Shown here one piece after another: positions 7,831 through 16,680 of a stretch of DNA of 53,145 nucleotides (the stretch's first letter is position 1; the number at the start of each line of letters is the position of its first letter). Source of the DNA: Prochlorothrix hollandica PCC 9006 = CALU 1027 (GTDB taxonomy: Bacteria > Cyanobacteriota > Cyanobacteriia > Prochlorotrichales > Prochlorotrichaceae); the NCBI RefSeq assembly GCF_000332315.1, contig NZ_KB235941.1:254322-307466 (forward strand), written 5' to 3'. The notes under the pieces are model-generated. The model did not search any database and had not been told where the DNA came from. It saw only the letters and a list, made by a program, of their open reading frames with translations. Position numbers and translations under genes: made by a program.

Positions 7831-7858
7831 AGGGCGAACTGGATTCCGCCCTTTTTTT
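7831..7858 (+). terminator. Rho-independent terminator after the antiporter gene
   Basis: A stem AGGGCG/CGCCCT with a 10-nt loop is followed directly by seven T residues. It lies between repeat C1 and pepA, in the right orientation to end antiporter transcription. Confidence 0.6.
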
Positions 7859-8107
7859 GTGGCGATCCAGAACCCTAGGGGGCCGGGACTGAACCGGAGC
7901 GATCGGTGATCCCCAGGGGTAAATCTTGAAGTTAGCTAGTGAATTCCCAGCTTTAGGAACCATGGCGATCTATTATTTGTAATGAAATATTTGTAATGAA
8001 ACTTTACATCCATTTCACCGCCATCCCCTGGGGGATGACAATTGGGGCAAATTGGCCCCTGGATCCCTAAGTTTTCCTGTTTTTTTGTATTGGGCACCCA
8101 TCACACC

Positions 8108-9583
8108 ATGGATTTCACAACGTCTACCCTAGGAGCATTGGATTGGCAGGGTCACGGTTTAGCGATAGGGGTTAGCAGCGCAGATCTAAACCCCGATGGC
8201 AGCTTAGGCGAGAGCCTCCAACCGTTGGATCAGTCCCTGGATGGGCTGGTGAGCGAACTGGTTAAAGACGTGGACTTTACGGCCAAGTTGGGTTCTAGCG
8301 CAGTGAGCCGGGTGCGGGGTGCCCAGATTCGTAAATTGATCTTGGTGGGCTTAGGGGATAGCAAGATCCCCAGCTTAGACACCCTGCGCCAAGGGGCGGC
8401 CACGGCGGTTCGCCTTGCGGCTCAAGAACAGTGTGAAACCCTGGGGTTACAGATGCCCCCAGGGGTGACGGCGGCGGCGACGGTGCAAGCCCTCTGCGAA
8501 GGCGGTATCTTAGCCCTCTACCGGGACGATCGCTTCCGATCGAAGATCGAACCCATCCCCAGCCTCAGCCAGGTCACTGTTCTAGGCTTGGGGGATCACC
8601 AGGCCGCGATCGCCACCGCCCAACAGATTTGCGAGGGGGTCATCTTTGCGCGGCAATGGGTCGCTGCCCCTGCCAACAGCCTCAACCCCGTGACCCTGGC
8701 CGCAGCCGTGGAGGAACTGGCCCAAACCCAGGGGCTAGAGTTGCGGATTTTGGAACGGGACGACTGTGCAGCCCTGGGCATGGGAGCATTTTTGGGGGTA
8801 GCCCAAGCCTCGGATTTACCCCCCAAGTTTTTGCATTTAATCTATAAGCCAGAGGGCACCCCTCGCCGCAAGGTGGCGATCGTGGGCAAAGGTCTCACCT
8901 TCGATTCCGGTGGTTTGAACTTGAAGGTGGGCAACAGCAGCATCGAAATGATGAAAACCGACATGGGGGGGGCAGGGGCCACCTTTGGGGCGGCGAAGGC
9001 GATCGCCCTCCTCAAGCCTGATGTGGAGGTGCATTTTATTTCCGCTGTTACGGAAAATATGGTTAGCGGTCGGGCCATGCGTCCGGGGGATGTGCTGACG
9101 GCTTCCAACGGTAAAACCATTGAAGTCAATAACACCGATGCCGAGGGACGCTTAACCCTGGCGGATGCCCTCGTTTATGCCGATGGTTTGGGACTGGATG
9201 CCATCGTTGACTTAGCAACCCTGACGGGAGCTTGTGTGGTGGCCTTGGGTGAGTCGATCGCCGGACTCTGGAGTTCCGATGATACTTTGGCAGCCCAGTT
9301 GTTGGCAGCGTCGGATAAGTCGGGGGAAAAGCTGTGGCGGATGCCCCTGGAACCCCCCTATTTTGAGTCCATGAAGTCGGTGGTGGCCGACATGAAAAAC
9401 ACCGGCAGTCGGGCGGGCGGTTCCATTACGGCCACCCTGTTTTTACAGGAGTTTGTGGAAAAGACCCCCTGGGCACATCTGGATGTGGCTGGTCCGGTGT
9501 GGACTGATAAAACCAGCGGTTATAACCCAGCCGGCGCAACGGGCTATGGGGTCCGGATGTTGGTGGAGTGGGTTTTGGCCTAA
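8108..9583 (+). CDS. pepA: leucyl aminopeptidase (M17)
   Basis: The protein has 491 residues, the normal length for cyanobacterial PepA. The M17 signature NTDAEGRL is present, as are metal-ligand contexts [10 protein letters not shown] (Lys and Asp ligands) and [10 protein letters not shown]. The N-terminal half (about 1-160) is the macrodomain-like part and the C-terminal half is the catalytic di-metal domain. The enzyme removes N-terminal residues from peptides in the cytosol as a hexamer. The ATG at 8108 was chosen because [13 protein letters not shown] is a normal family beginning, while the 22 codons upstream are not. A 13-base near-duplication (ATTTGTAATGAAA) lies at about 7974-7999 upstream, of unknown meaning. 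Confidence 0.95.
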   Translation: MDFTTSTLGALDWQGHGLAIGVSSADLNPDGSLGESLQPLDQSLDGLVSELVKDVDFTAKLGSSAVSRVRGAQIRKLILVGLGDSKIPSLDTLRQGAATAVRLAAQEQCETLGLQMPPGVTAAATVQALCEGGILALYRDDRFRSKIEPIPSLSQVTVLGLGDHQAAIATAQQICEGVIFARQWVAAPANSLNPVTLAAAVEELAQTQGLELRILERDDCAALGMGAFLGVAQASDLPPKFLHLIYKPEGTPRRKVAIVGKGLTFDSGGLNLKVGNSSIEMMKTDMGGAGATFGAAKAIALLKPDVEVHFISAVTENMVSGRAMRPGDVLTASNGKTIEVNNTDAEGRLTLADALVYADGLGLDAIVDLATLTGACVVALGESIAGLWSSDDTLAAQLLAASDKSGEKLWRMPLEPPYFESMKSVVADMKNTGSRAGGSITATLFLQEFVEKTPWAHLDVAGPVWTDKTSGYNPAGATGYGVRMLVEWVLA

Positions 9584-9635
9584 GGGGTTGGCTGACGTTC
9601 CGCCCGATCGCCCCGTTAACCCCACTCCTTTCCCT

Positions 9636-10268
9636 ATGATTGCATTACTTTCTCAGCTTCCCCCGCTGCCTCAGTCTCCATGGTTTGGTGCATCCCGGTT
9701 GGGTCAACCCCCCGTTATGGCCCACCAAGTTCAGATCGATCGCAGCGTAGGGTCCACCCAGCACATTGAACCCAACGACACGCCGCGATCGGGGGAACCG
9801 AGCCGCCTTTGGTTTGCCCTCACCCGTCAAGGGGGCACCATCATTCCCTTAGACACTTGCGATTGTCGTCTTGCGGTCTATCCCCAGCCCCCCACCCCAG
9901 AACCCCTGGCGATCCCGGAACTGACCCCCTACTCCGCCGAGGGTTACACGAATATTCCCTCAGCCCAAGTGGTCTTTCCCCAGGTGGGCACCTATGAGTT
10001 AGTGCTGACGGGTCAACCCCGCACCGTGGGGGATTTTGATCCCTTTGAGCTAACGTTCAAGGTGACCGTTGCCCAGGGTAGCGCCCCGGCTGATCCCGTC
10101 CCCCCGTCCCCCACGGCTGACACCCCCTTGATCACGGATGTGGCGGTGGATCCCGTTGTCGCGCCCCCGGAAGATGTGAGCCTGCCCCTAGGGGTCACTG
10201 GTGGGGGGGTGCTGGCGGTGCTGCTGGCTTGGAAGTGGCTGCGATCGCGGGGGCAGCAAAAACCCTAA
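9636..10268 (+). CDS. extracytoplasmic-type protein with C-terminal membrane anchor
   Basis: The protein has 210 residues. The centre (about 30-155) looks like a beta-sandwich domain, with GTYELVLTGQP and FDPFELTFKVTVAQ near its end. A Pro/Asp-rich linker follows (about 155-180). A C-terminal hydrophobic helix (GVTGGGVLAVLLAWKWL, about 187-203) ends in basic residues, as in tail-anchored surface proteins. The N-terminus MIALLSQLPPLPQSPW is a weak signal; a start at 9717 is possible. The gene follows pepA by 52 bases on the same strand, so co-transcription is plausible. I do not recognise a named family. Confidence 0.65.
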   Translation: MIALLSQLPPLPQSPWFGASRLGQPPVMAHQVQIDRSVGSTQHIEPNDTPRSGEPSRLWFALTRQGGTIIPLDTCDCRLAVYPQPPTPEPLAIPELTPYSAEGYTNIPSAQVVFPQVGTYELVLTGQPRTVGDFDPFELTFKVTVAQGSAPADPVPPSPTADTPLITDVAVDPVVAPPEDVSLPLGVTGGGVLAVLLAWKWLRSRGQQKP

Positions 10269-10405
10269 CCGGGGCAACCACGGGGGGATTGCCCCTACCA
10301 AAATCGGTGACCCGCCCCAGGGACATGGACCCTCTCCCATCGCCTCAGGTCTGTTCGCCTAAGGTCTGTTCGCCTAAGGTCTGTTCGCCTAAGGTCTGTT
10401 GTCTA
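10268..10405 (+). repeat. dispersed repeat family A, partial copy A2, with 15-bp tandem units
   Basis: The element begins ACCGGGGCAACCACGGGGGG right at the stop codon of the upstream gene. It ends with three GGTCTGTTCGCCTAA units (10348-10392) and a terminal GGTCTGTTGTCT. That last block encodes LDNRP-stop of the convergent gene 10389-10700. Confidence 0.8.
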
Positions 10406-10700
10406 GAGCTTGAAACCCTCTTGTGTTTCTAAACAGCTTGAGGGTGGGGTTTGGCATCACCTTAATCTTGCCGTTGAGCTTACTAAATTGGTAGGGTGTA
10501 ATTTTTTCTGCCCCCGCGACCTTGAGGATTTCATTGAGTAAAACACAGGCAGATTGGGCAGAATCAACGGGATAATTCATTTGATATAAAAAGGGAATAT
10601 CAGGATTGCGATTTTGGGGAACTGGTTCCCAAATGCTCAGCATTTGTTGATCCTGATTCTGCCAAATTTGGTACTGAAGGGTATAACCGGGATCTGCCAT
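10389..10700 (-). CDS. small conserved-type hypothetical protein
   Basis: The protein has 103 residues and no signal or membrane segment. The sequence is balanced and protein-like (YTLQYQIWQNQDQQMLSIWE..., NYPVDSAQSACVLLNEILKVAG). No family is recognised. The last residues ALDNRP and the stop are encoded by the end of repeat A2. ScpB, at 17686, ends with the same LDNRP-stop from another copy of the repeat, so the native C-terminus was probably replaced. The gene is convergent with the membrane-anchored gene at 9636. Confidence 0.6.
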   Translation of the reverse strand: MADPGYTLQYQIWQNQDQQMLSIWEPVPQNRNPDIPFLYQMNYPVDSAQSACVLLNEILKVAGAEKITPYQFSKLNGKIKVMPNPTLKLFRNTRGFQALDNRP

Positions 10701-11167
10701 GGCCGAAGTGCCTCAGGGGGAAATGTGACTCAGGGGGAAATGAGTGAACGCATTCGCACTCCTGATTGCATTATTCAGGACTGACGGTTATTCGACATCC
10801 TGAGTTATACGGAAACTTTATCTAAACTTTAAAAAGAAATGGGTGGGAATCCCTGGTTTTTTCGGATCATCTCCGCAAAACTACGACATATCTGCTTGGA
10901 CTACGGGGGAAAGGGGGCTGCGAGATCACAGGGCTACGCACAATGGATCACCGGTGATCGTGATGGCTGACCGCTGCAACGATGACCCTGGTTTTTAGAG
11001 TCTTTCTCCGGCCCGATCGGGCCACTGTCTCATCCCAGGACTGATGGCCCTTCCAGGCTACGATCGCGGCTCGGAACTCCAGAACCTCCATCAGATATCC
11101 CAGTACAGTGTTCAAAGAACTAGAAAGCCTGGGATCCTTGACTGAGACCCTAGCAGGAATACGGGGA
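10701..11167. other. intergenic stretch without recognised gene
   Basis: I see no convincing coding frame. The stretch has A/T-rich patches (around 10800-10850) that could carry a promoter for the 10389-10700 gene, and a duplicated GTGACTCAGGGGGAAATG-like block near 10715-10742. Nothing firmer can be said. Confidence 0.5.
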
Positions 11168-11270
11168 TACAGCAGTCCTAAATGGGTCGTGTGGTGTGCC
11201 TCCTCCGGGGGAACACCACACCAAGGGTTTCAGCCATCGAGATGCCTACAACTGATTTAGGGTTGCTGTA
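11168..11270 (+). repeat. dispersed repeat family B, copy B3
   Basis: This is a full copy with ends TACAGCAGTCCTAAAT and ATTTAGGGTTGCTGTA and a central hairpin of GTGTGGTGTG against its complement CACACCAC. It ends six bases from the folC stop codon. Confidence 0.9.
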
Positions 11271-11276
11271 GTCGGT

Positions 11277-12890
11277 CTAGGGAACAGCAGGACTTTCAGG
11301 ATCTTCAGGATCTTCAGGATCTTCAGGGACCGATCGCAATAACCCCCGTTCCAACACATACCCCAACAAATAGAGGGAGCCACACAGCACCGTCGGTAAG
11401 CCGGGGGGCTGCTGGCGGCTTGCGTTGAGGGCGGCGGCGATGTGGGGATGGGCTTGCACTTGGGCCAGGGTCGGGCAGAGGGTCGTGGCTAAGGTTGCTA
11501 GGGCCAGGGGATCGGCGGAACTATGGCTGGGAACAGGGACCAGGTGCAGGCGATCGCCCGATCGCAGCAATGCCCTAAAAATATCCCCATGATCTTTGGT
11601 GTCCAGCATTCCCATAATCCAAGTCACCCCTGTGCTGGGAATCTGGGAGGGTCGAGTTGTACTCGACAATCCAGTTATTGCGGAATCGGCAGTCTGGGAG
11701 GGTCGAGTTGTACTCGACAATCCGGTGATGCCAAGAGCGGGAATCTGGGAGAGTCGAGTTGTACTCGACAATCCGGTGATGCCAAGAGCGGGAATCTGGG
11801 AGGGTCGAGTTGTACTCGACAATCCGGTGATGGCGGGGCTGAAGGGGAGGGTCGCTAAACCCTCGCCCCACTGGGATCGGCAATCATCCACATAGGCCCG
11901 CAGAGCCAAGGCCGATCCGGGATTGTGGGCACCGTCCAAGAGCAACGGGCGATCGCCCCAGGCCACCCACTGCAACCGAGCTGGCCAAGCAGCCGTGACC
12001 ATGCCCTGGGCCAAGGCAGCGGCAGCAATGGCCCAACCTCGACGGCGCAAACTTTGGATCACCGCCAGAGCCAGGGCCGAATTGAGGCGTTGGGGGTCTC
12101 CCTGGAGGCTGATGCGGTAGGCAATGCCTTGACTGATCAGGGTTTGCTGGGGAGGGAAGACGGGCGCTAATCCTGGGCTGCTGCTGCTATTCTCGCTGGG
12201 CTGTCTGAGGGCCGGTTCCACCCAAGTGACGGGGCAACCCACCGCCGCCCCCTGCTGTTGCACCACTGCTGCGGCTTCCGGCGGCAAAACCCCCACAAAG
12301 GCGGGACAGTGGGCTTTGAAAATCCCTGCTTTTTCGCGGGCAATCTCCCCCAGGGTCGATCCCAGCACCTGCCAATGGTCTCGGCTAATGGAGGTGATGA
12401 CCGTGGCTAGGGGGCGATCGCAAACATTGGTGGCATCCAAGCGCCCCCCCAAACCCACCTCCATCACGGCCAGATCTACCCGCTCCTGGGCAAAGCACAG
12501 CCAGGTGGCGGCGCTCATGATTTCAAAGAGGGTGGGCAGGGGTTCCTGGGGATCGATCGCGGCGATGACTTGGCCCAACACTTGACGCAGGGCAGGGGCG
12601 CTAATGGGGACTTGGTTTAGGGTAATGCGTTCGCACCAACTGACCAAATGGGGGGAGGTATGGCACCCCACCCGATAGCCCGCTGCTGTTAACACGGCGG
12701 TGATGTAGGCACAGACAGAGCCTTTGCCATTGGTTCCCGCCACATGGATCAGGGGAATGGAGTGGTGGGGGTTGCCGAGGGCCGCTAGCAGGCGCTGAAT
12801 GCGGCTCAGTCCCAGATTGACCCCAAAGTGCTGAAACGGGTGCAACAGGTCATCCAGATCAACGGGATCAGGGAAGGAGGGAAGGTGCAT
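11277..12890 (-). CDS. folC: dihydrofolate/folylpolyglutamate synthase with internal repeat insert
   Basis: The protein has 537 residues, whereas FolC usually has 410-440. The P-loop AGTNGKGS (51-58), MEVGLGGRLDATN (143-155) and LLLDGAHNP (316-324) identify the family. FolC adds glutamate to dihydropteroate and folates in the cytosol. Residues 354-421 are four tandem 17-residue units (ITGLSSTTRPSQIPALG and variants), placed just before the C-terminal Rossmann-like domain strand VTWIMGMLD. This looks like a surface loop where a 51-bp palindromic DNA repeat expanded in frame. The extreme C-terminus adds a PEDPEDPEDP run from a 9-bp tandem repeat. Both catalytic domains appear otherwise complete, so the protein is probably functional. 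Confidence 0.9.
   Translation of the reverse strand: MHLPSFPDPVDLDDLLHPFQHFGVNLGLSRIQRLLAALGNPHHSIPLIHVAGTNGKGSVCAYITAVLTAAGYRVGCHTSPHLVSWCERITLNQVPISAPALRQVLGQVIAAIDPQEPLPTLFEIMSAATWLCFAQERVDLAVMEVGLGGRLDATNVCDRPLATVITSISRDHWQVLGSTLGEIAREKAGIFKAHCPAFVGVLPPEAAAVVQQQGAAVGCPVTWVEPALRQPSENSSSSPGLAPVFPPQQTLISQGIAYRISLQGDPQRLNSALALAVIQSLRRRGWAIAAAALAQGMVTAAWPARLQWVAWGDRPLLLDGAHNPGSALALRAYVDDCRSQWGEGLATLPFSPAITGLSSTTRPSQIPALGITGLSSTTRLSQIPALGITGLSSTTRPSQTADSAITGLSSTTRPSQIPSTGVTWIMGMLDTKDHGDIFRALLRSGDRLHLVPVPSHSSADPLALATLATTLCPTLAQVQAHPHIAAALNASRQQPPGLPTVLCGSLYLLGYVLERGLLRSVPEDPEDPEDPESPAVP
11645..11848. repeat. 51-bp palindromic tandem repeat inside folC, four units
   Basis: Units start at 11645, 11696, 11747 and 11798. 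Each holds the palindrome GTCGAGTTGTACTCGAC (7-bp arms). The last unit diverges after about 35 bp. The unit length is a multiple of three, so folC stays in frame. Confidence 0.95.
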
Positions 12891-13010
12891 GGAGGGGGCT
12901 GGTAGAGGGCGACGGAGGCACTATAGCAGGGGAAGGCAGCGCCGCTGCTCGCTACAACCCTGATGCTCAGGTTGGCACAGGGGTGACATCTGGATTTTGG
13001 GAGATGCCCA

Positions 13011-13544
13011 TTAATTACTGGGTTTGGGCGGGGTGGTTTCGGGATTGCCTTGGAGTTCTAGGCTGGATTGGCGGGTTTCCATCTTGCTGAGGCGATCGCG
13101 TAATTGATCCAATTCCACCGTATGGGTTTGCACCGTTCCTCGAAATTCCGCTGAAAATTCGCCGGTTTTTTCATCCAAACGGGTGGCCTCATCCTCTAAC
13201 TCCGTGACCCGCTTCAAGAGTTCTTCCCGGACTTCTGCCGCTTGGGTCGATTCCGCCTGGGTCGCTTGTTCCTGGAGGAGCAACCGATAGGCAAACCAAC
13301 TGGCAATACTCACGGCAATAAGAATGGCAATCATCAGGCCACTGACCAAGGTTTGAAACCAACCCCGCAGCACGTCCATTTCCTGGACGAGGCGATCGAC
13401 TTCAGCCTGTAGCTCACCAGCAGTAGGTGACACGGTTGGTTCCTGATTCGACGATTTGGGGGATGGGGTTTCTAAAGGCAGACGGGAGGCGGAGTCCAGG
13501 GATTCAGGGTTGGGAGGATGGTCAGCAGGCAAAGGGGTACTCAT
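13011..13544 (-). CDS. single-pass membrane coiled-coil protein
   Basis: The protein has 177 residues. A Pro/Ser-rich N-terminus (1-40) is followed by a short coiled coil (about 43-58, LQAEVDRLVQEMDVL) and one membrane helix (about 66-88, LVSGLMIAILIAVSIASWF). A long coiled coil comes next (about 95-165, REELLKRVTELEDEATRLDE) and the tail is Pro-rich. No enzyme motif is seen. Such proteins often act as structural or scaffold components, but the family is not recognised. The gene stands alone between folC and a B+C repeat pair. There is no Cys or metal motif. Confidence 0.65.
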   Translation of the reverse strand: MSTPLPADHPPNPESLDSASRLPLETPSPKSSNQEPTVSPTAGELQAEVDRLVQEMDVLRGWFQTLVSGLMIAILIAVSIASWFAYRLLLQEQATQAESTQAAEVREELLKRVTELEDEATRLDEKTGEFSAEFRGTVQTHTVELDQLRDRLSKMETRQSSLELQGNPETTPPKPSN

Positions 13545-13590
13545 GGATAAGCCTAGGGTGTCGGGGTTTAGGAGAAAGAACGGATTGATC

Positions 13591-13693
13591 TACAGCAGTC
13601 CCCAATGGGTCGTGTGGTGTGCGATCGGAGGGCACACACCACACAGAGGGTTTCAGCCATCGAGATCCTGACAACTGATTTAGGATTGCTGTA
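13591..13693 (+). repeat. dispersed repeat family B, copy B4
   Basis: This is a full copy with both inverted ends, the central GTGTGGTGTGCGATC...GGCACACACCACAC hairpin, and AGGGTTTCAGCCATCGAGATCC. Its last bases TGTA overlap the first bases of repeat C2. Confidence 0.9.
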
Positions 13694-13795
13694 GGGCACC
13701 TCGATTAATTGGGTTGGGCGGCGAAGCCGCCCGCCATACCCCCTATTCTTGCGTTGGCCCAGGGGCGAGAATTTGGATTTTTCGAGGTGCCCTAT
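13692..13795. repeat. dispersed repeat family C, copy C2 (inverted)
   Basis: This is a full copy in the reverse orientation to C1. On its right end the complement of CTA forms the TAG stop of the MscS gene at 13792, as C1 does for the antiporter. It directly abuts copy B4 through a shared TA. Confidence 0.9.
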
Positions 13796-15465
13796 AGGGA
13801 AATGGGAGAATCGATGTAAATGGTGGGTTCCGGTAAGGTAAACCGTAGATTATGCAGCAGCAGCCGTTTACCGATGGACTCATTGGCTAGCTCAATCAAA
13901 CGCTTGCGCAGACCGAGGGCATTTTGACTAGAACCGGTGATGAAGAAGATAATGCGGGTGCGGGTGCCGGGGTGATCGTCCCCATCGGCAAACTGAATGC
14001 GAATGCTGGACTGATCTAAGCCCCAAAAGGCTTGGCTGGCTTCTTCGATGACCTGTTTAACCAAGGCTTTTTCCCGATCTTGGAAGATCTTACTAAAGTC
14101 CAAACAGACCAGGGCCATAATCTTTTTACCTCGGCTAATGTTTTCAATATTCAAACCGGCCATGGTGGAGTTGGGAACAATCACCAAGGTGTTTTTAGCG
14201 ACGGTGCGAATTTTGGTCGATCGCAAGCCCACCGATTCCACCCGACCATAGACATCTTCCCCGTAGGGGTTAAAGGTGACCCGAATATATTCCCCTGGGA
14301 CATAGGGGCGATCGAGGTATAACTCCAAGGTACCAATTAAACGCCCTAAGGCTTGTTGGGCCGCAAAAGCCACCGCAATCCCCCCAATCCCTAAACTGGC
14401 CCCCAGGGCGAAAATATTGAGGCGTAATCCCTGGGCAAAAATGATGATGGCCAGCAGAACAATGGACACATAAATTAGGGTTTCAAAGACTAAAACTCCT
14501 TCGGTTACCTGACCAAAACGCTGTTGCAACAGATTAATCATGGCCTGTCGCACGAGACGTTTCATCACCTTAGAAGACAGCCAAACTACGCTAATGGAAA
14601 AGGCTAGGTAAATGAAAATCCCCAAAAAGGTATAGAGATCAGTATAAGGGGCTAAGGTGTTGAGGCTGAGGGCAATGCAACCCAGGGTTCCCGTCACCAT
14701 TAATGGGTTGTGGAACGGTTGAATTAAAGCCTGATCCACCCCAGGATCATCCTGGGAACCACGCTTAAGGACTACCCGTAAACTGAAAAGAATCATGCGG
14801 GGTAAAACATGACCAAAGCCTGGGGCCAATGCTGTTCCCAACAGAAATAGACCCAAACGTACTGCTAAATCTAAAATAACTCCTTGGGTTTCCCCTTCAA
14901 TCTCTAAAAGCCCTAAACGGGGGAAAAAACCCACCACCAAAAAGCCAATAAGGGGCACATACAAGAGGCTCTCGATGACCACTAATAATTCGGCACTGGC
15001 AGGACGGCCCCAATAGCGTAGCAGGTGAGCAATGCCCTGACGTACCCCCTGGCGAATTAGCTTAGAGGTGAGCAAAAGGCTACTGGCAAAGAGGGCTACA
15101 TAGAGATAAAACGAGAGGAAGGTTTGGAGATCGCGATAGGGATTGAGCAATTGTAAACAGAGGATGATAAAGGCGAGGGCAATCGTTAATACCAGCACAT
15201 TATCTAAACTGCCCAGGGAGCTGATTAAGGTGGTGCGGCTGGACGATCGCCGATCGAATTTAAACCTATCTAAGGCAGTCCCAGCACCCCGCAACTGATG
15301 GGGACGCAACAGGCGTAGAGACATAAACAGCAGTTGGGTTATCCAACGCCCCACCACGGGGGAAACCATGGCTCCCACTAAAAACAGCCCAAGGCGAATG
15401 GCTAATTCGATAATATAGAGCCGGGGATCAGCGTTGGAGGAACTGAAGACCAGGGATTCTAGCAT
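13792..15465 (-). CDS. MscS-family mechanosensitive channel, large form
   Basis: The protein has 557 residues from the ATG at 15465. The N-terminal two thirds carry about eight membrane helices in two similar halves. The MscS core follows: the Gly/Ala-rich pore helix ALGASLGIGGIAVAFAAQQA (about 378-397), then LELYLDRPYVPGEYIRV and the cytosolic beta domain with KIRTVAKNTLVIVPNS. Members open under membrane tension to release osmolytes; some act as ion conductances. The longer frame upstream to 15543 runs through repeat D1, so I prefer the ATG beginning MLESLVFSSS. The stop codon lies in repeat C2. A paralogue lies immediately upstream, so the two channels may be co-transcribed. Confidence 0.88.
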   Translation of the reverse strand: MLESLVFSSSNADPRLYIIELAIRLGLFLVGAMVSPVVGRWITQLLFMSLRLLRPHQLRGAGTALDRFKFDRRSSSRTTLISSLGSLDNVLVLTIALAFIILCLQLLNPYRDLQTFLSFYLYVALFASSLLLTSKLIRQGVRQGIAHLLRYWGRPASAELLVVIESLLYVPLIGFLVVGFFPRLGLLEIEGETQGVILDLAVRLGLFLLGTALAPGFGHVLPRMILFSLRVVLKRGSQDDPGVDQALIQPFHNPLMVTGTLGCIALSLNTLAPYTDLYTFLGIFIYLAFSISVVWLSSKVMKRLVRQAMINLLQQRFGQVTEGVLVFETLIYVSIVLLAIIIFAQGLRLNIFALGASLGIGGIAVAFAAQQALGRLIGTLELYLDRPYVPGEYIRVTFNPYGEDVYGRVESVGLRSTKIRTVAKNTLVIVPNSTMAGLNIENISRGKKIMALVCLDFSKIFQDREKALVKQVIEEASQAFWGLDQSSIRIQFADGDDHPGTRTRIIFFITGSSQNALGLRKRLIELANESIGKRLLLHNLRFTLPEPTIYIDSPISL

Positions 15466-15483
15466 GGGGTACCCCTCAGCATG

Positions 15484-15564
15484 ACGGCTTACCGCTGAAA
15501 GCGGGACAAGATTAACGGGACAGTGGGGCGCTCCGCGCCCCACTGTCCCGGCTTAAGTTGATAT
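15484..15564. repeat. dispersed repeat family D, copy D1
   Basis: The layout is CGGCTTACCGCTG, AGCGGGACAAGATTAACGGGACAGTGGGGCG and CGCCCCACTGTCCCGGCTTAAGTTGATA. GGGACAGTGGGGCG and its complement form a perfect 14-bp stem with a 4-nt loop. Copies are at 37180, 38934 and 47831, with a fragment near 46168. Confidence 0.9.
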
Positions 15565-15583
15565 CCAGCATGATTGACCTTGG

Positions 15584-16621
15584 TTAAATGTTCATGGGCT
15601 GGGTAATATTGATGGTTTTTTCCTGGAATTGGAAATCAATATTATAGGCTTGGAGCCGTTGAATAATATTTTCCTGGGCAATCACTAACAAACTACGGCG
15701 CAGTTCCATGGAAGTTTCCGCAGAACCTAAAACAAAGAAAATAGCTTGAACCTGCATTTTAACCGCTGCATTGGGATCTGTGGCCTCTTGAAAGGTTATC
15801 TGAGTTAACTGGTGATCAATGCCTAAAATGTCGGATGTACCTTCCACAATAAGCTGACGAATCAGGGCTTTTTCTTCATCCATTAAGGTAGTAAAGAAAC
15901 TCAGATCAATCATTAAAATAACCCGCTGGGCACGGCTGAGATTCTCGATGTTGACTTGGGCCAAATGACTGTTGGGGACAATGGCCAGGGTGTTTTTACC
16001 GGACAGGCGGACTTTGGTAGAGCGCCAGCCCACGGCTTCCACTTTGCCCAGGCTGCGATCGGGCAAATGGATATAGTCTCCCACCTCAAAGGGGCGATCG
16101 ATGTAAATCACCACACTCCACAAAATCTGCTCCACAATTTTCTGGGACGCAAAGGCCAGGGCCACCCCCCCAATGCCCACACTGGCCACCAGTCCCACTA
16201 GGTTAATGGCGTGGGTTTGGGCAAAGGCTAGGATCACCCCTAAGCCCAAACTTAATTGGGCTAAAAACCGCCCCAACAGTAGTAACTCGCTGTTAATCCG
16301 TTTATCTTCCGCTAAGCTGGCCGTTAGCCAGTAGCTATCGAACCATTGGTTCACCAGCTTCACCCCCAGGACACTGACCTGCACCGCCACCACGATCGCC
16401 AACACCACCTCCAACGGGTGCAGGGGGGGGGTGAGAGGCAGGGGAATCAGGAGACTATCAATGGCGATGGTTACCAGTGCCCATTGCAGTTCCCGTTGAT
16501 GGGGAGCCAGGATCGTTTGGTAGAGGGTCTGAATTTTGGGGGATTGCCAGTGTTGCGGCAGCGATCGCAGCCACTGGGGCACCTGCAAGGCCCATAACCC
16601 TAAACCCAAGGTTGCCAGCAT
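15584..16621 (-). CDS. MscS-family mechanosensitive channel, small form
   Basis: The protein has about 345 residues from ATG 16621. GTG 16624 is equally possible, and an ATG at 16753 would add 44 residues overlapping the upstream gene by 73 bases. The frame stays open upstream, and the first membrane helix starts close to these candidates, so the true start is uncertain. The MscS pore signature NLVGLVASVGIGGVALAFAS and the following IYIDRPFEVGDYIHL are clear, as is the cytosolic KVRLSGKNTLAIVPNSHL motif. The C-terminal part is related to the neighbouring MscS at 13792. The function is as for MscS: tension-gated release of solutes across the inner membrane. Confidence 0.85.
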   Translation of the reverse strand: MLATLGLGLWALQVPQWLRSLPQHWQSPKIQTLYQTILAPHQRELQWALVTIAIDSLLIPLPLTPPLHPLEVVLAIVVAVQVSVLGVKLVNQWFDSYWLTASLAEDKRINSELLLLGRFLAQLSLGLGVILAFAQTHAINLVGLVASVGIGGVALAFASQKIVEQILWSVVIYIDRPFEVGDYIHLPDRSLGKVEAVGWRSTKVRLSGKNTLAIVPNSHLAQVNIENLSRAQRVILMIDLSFFTTLMDEEKALIRQLIVEGTSDILGIDHQLTQITFQEATDPNAAVKMQVQAIFFVLGSAETSMELRRSLLVIAQENIIQRLQAYNIDFQFQEKTINITQPMNI

Positions 16622-16680
16622 CACCCCCCCCAGACTCCACTGCCCGAGGGGCGACAGGTCACCCAGAAACCACGGGAGTT

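Noticed and set aside
11523-11895. Plus-strand and alternate-frame ORFs across the folC repeat
   Set aside because: They are mirror translations of the 51-bp palindromic units within a clear folC reading frame.
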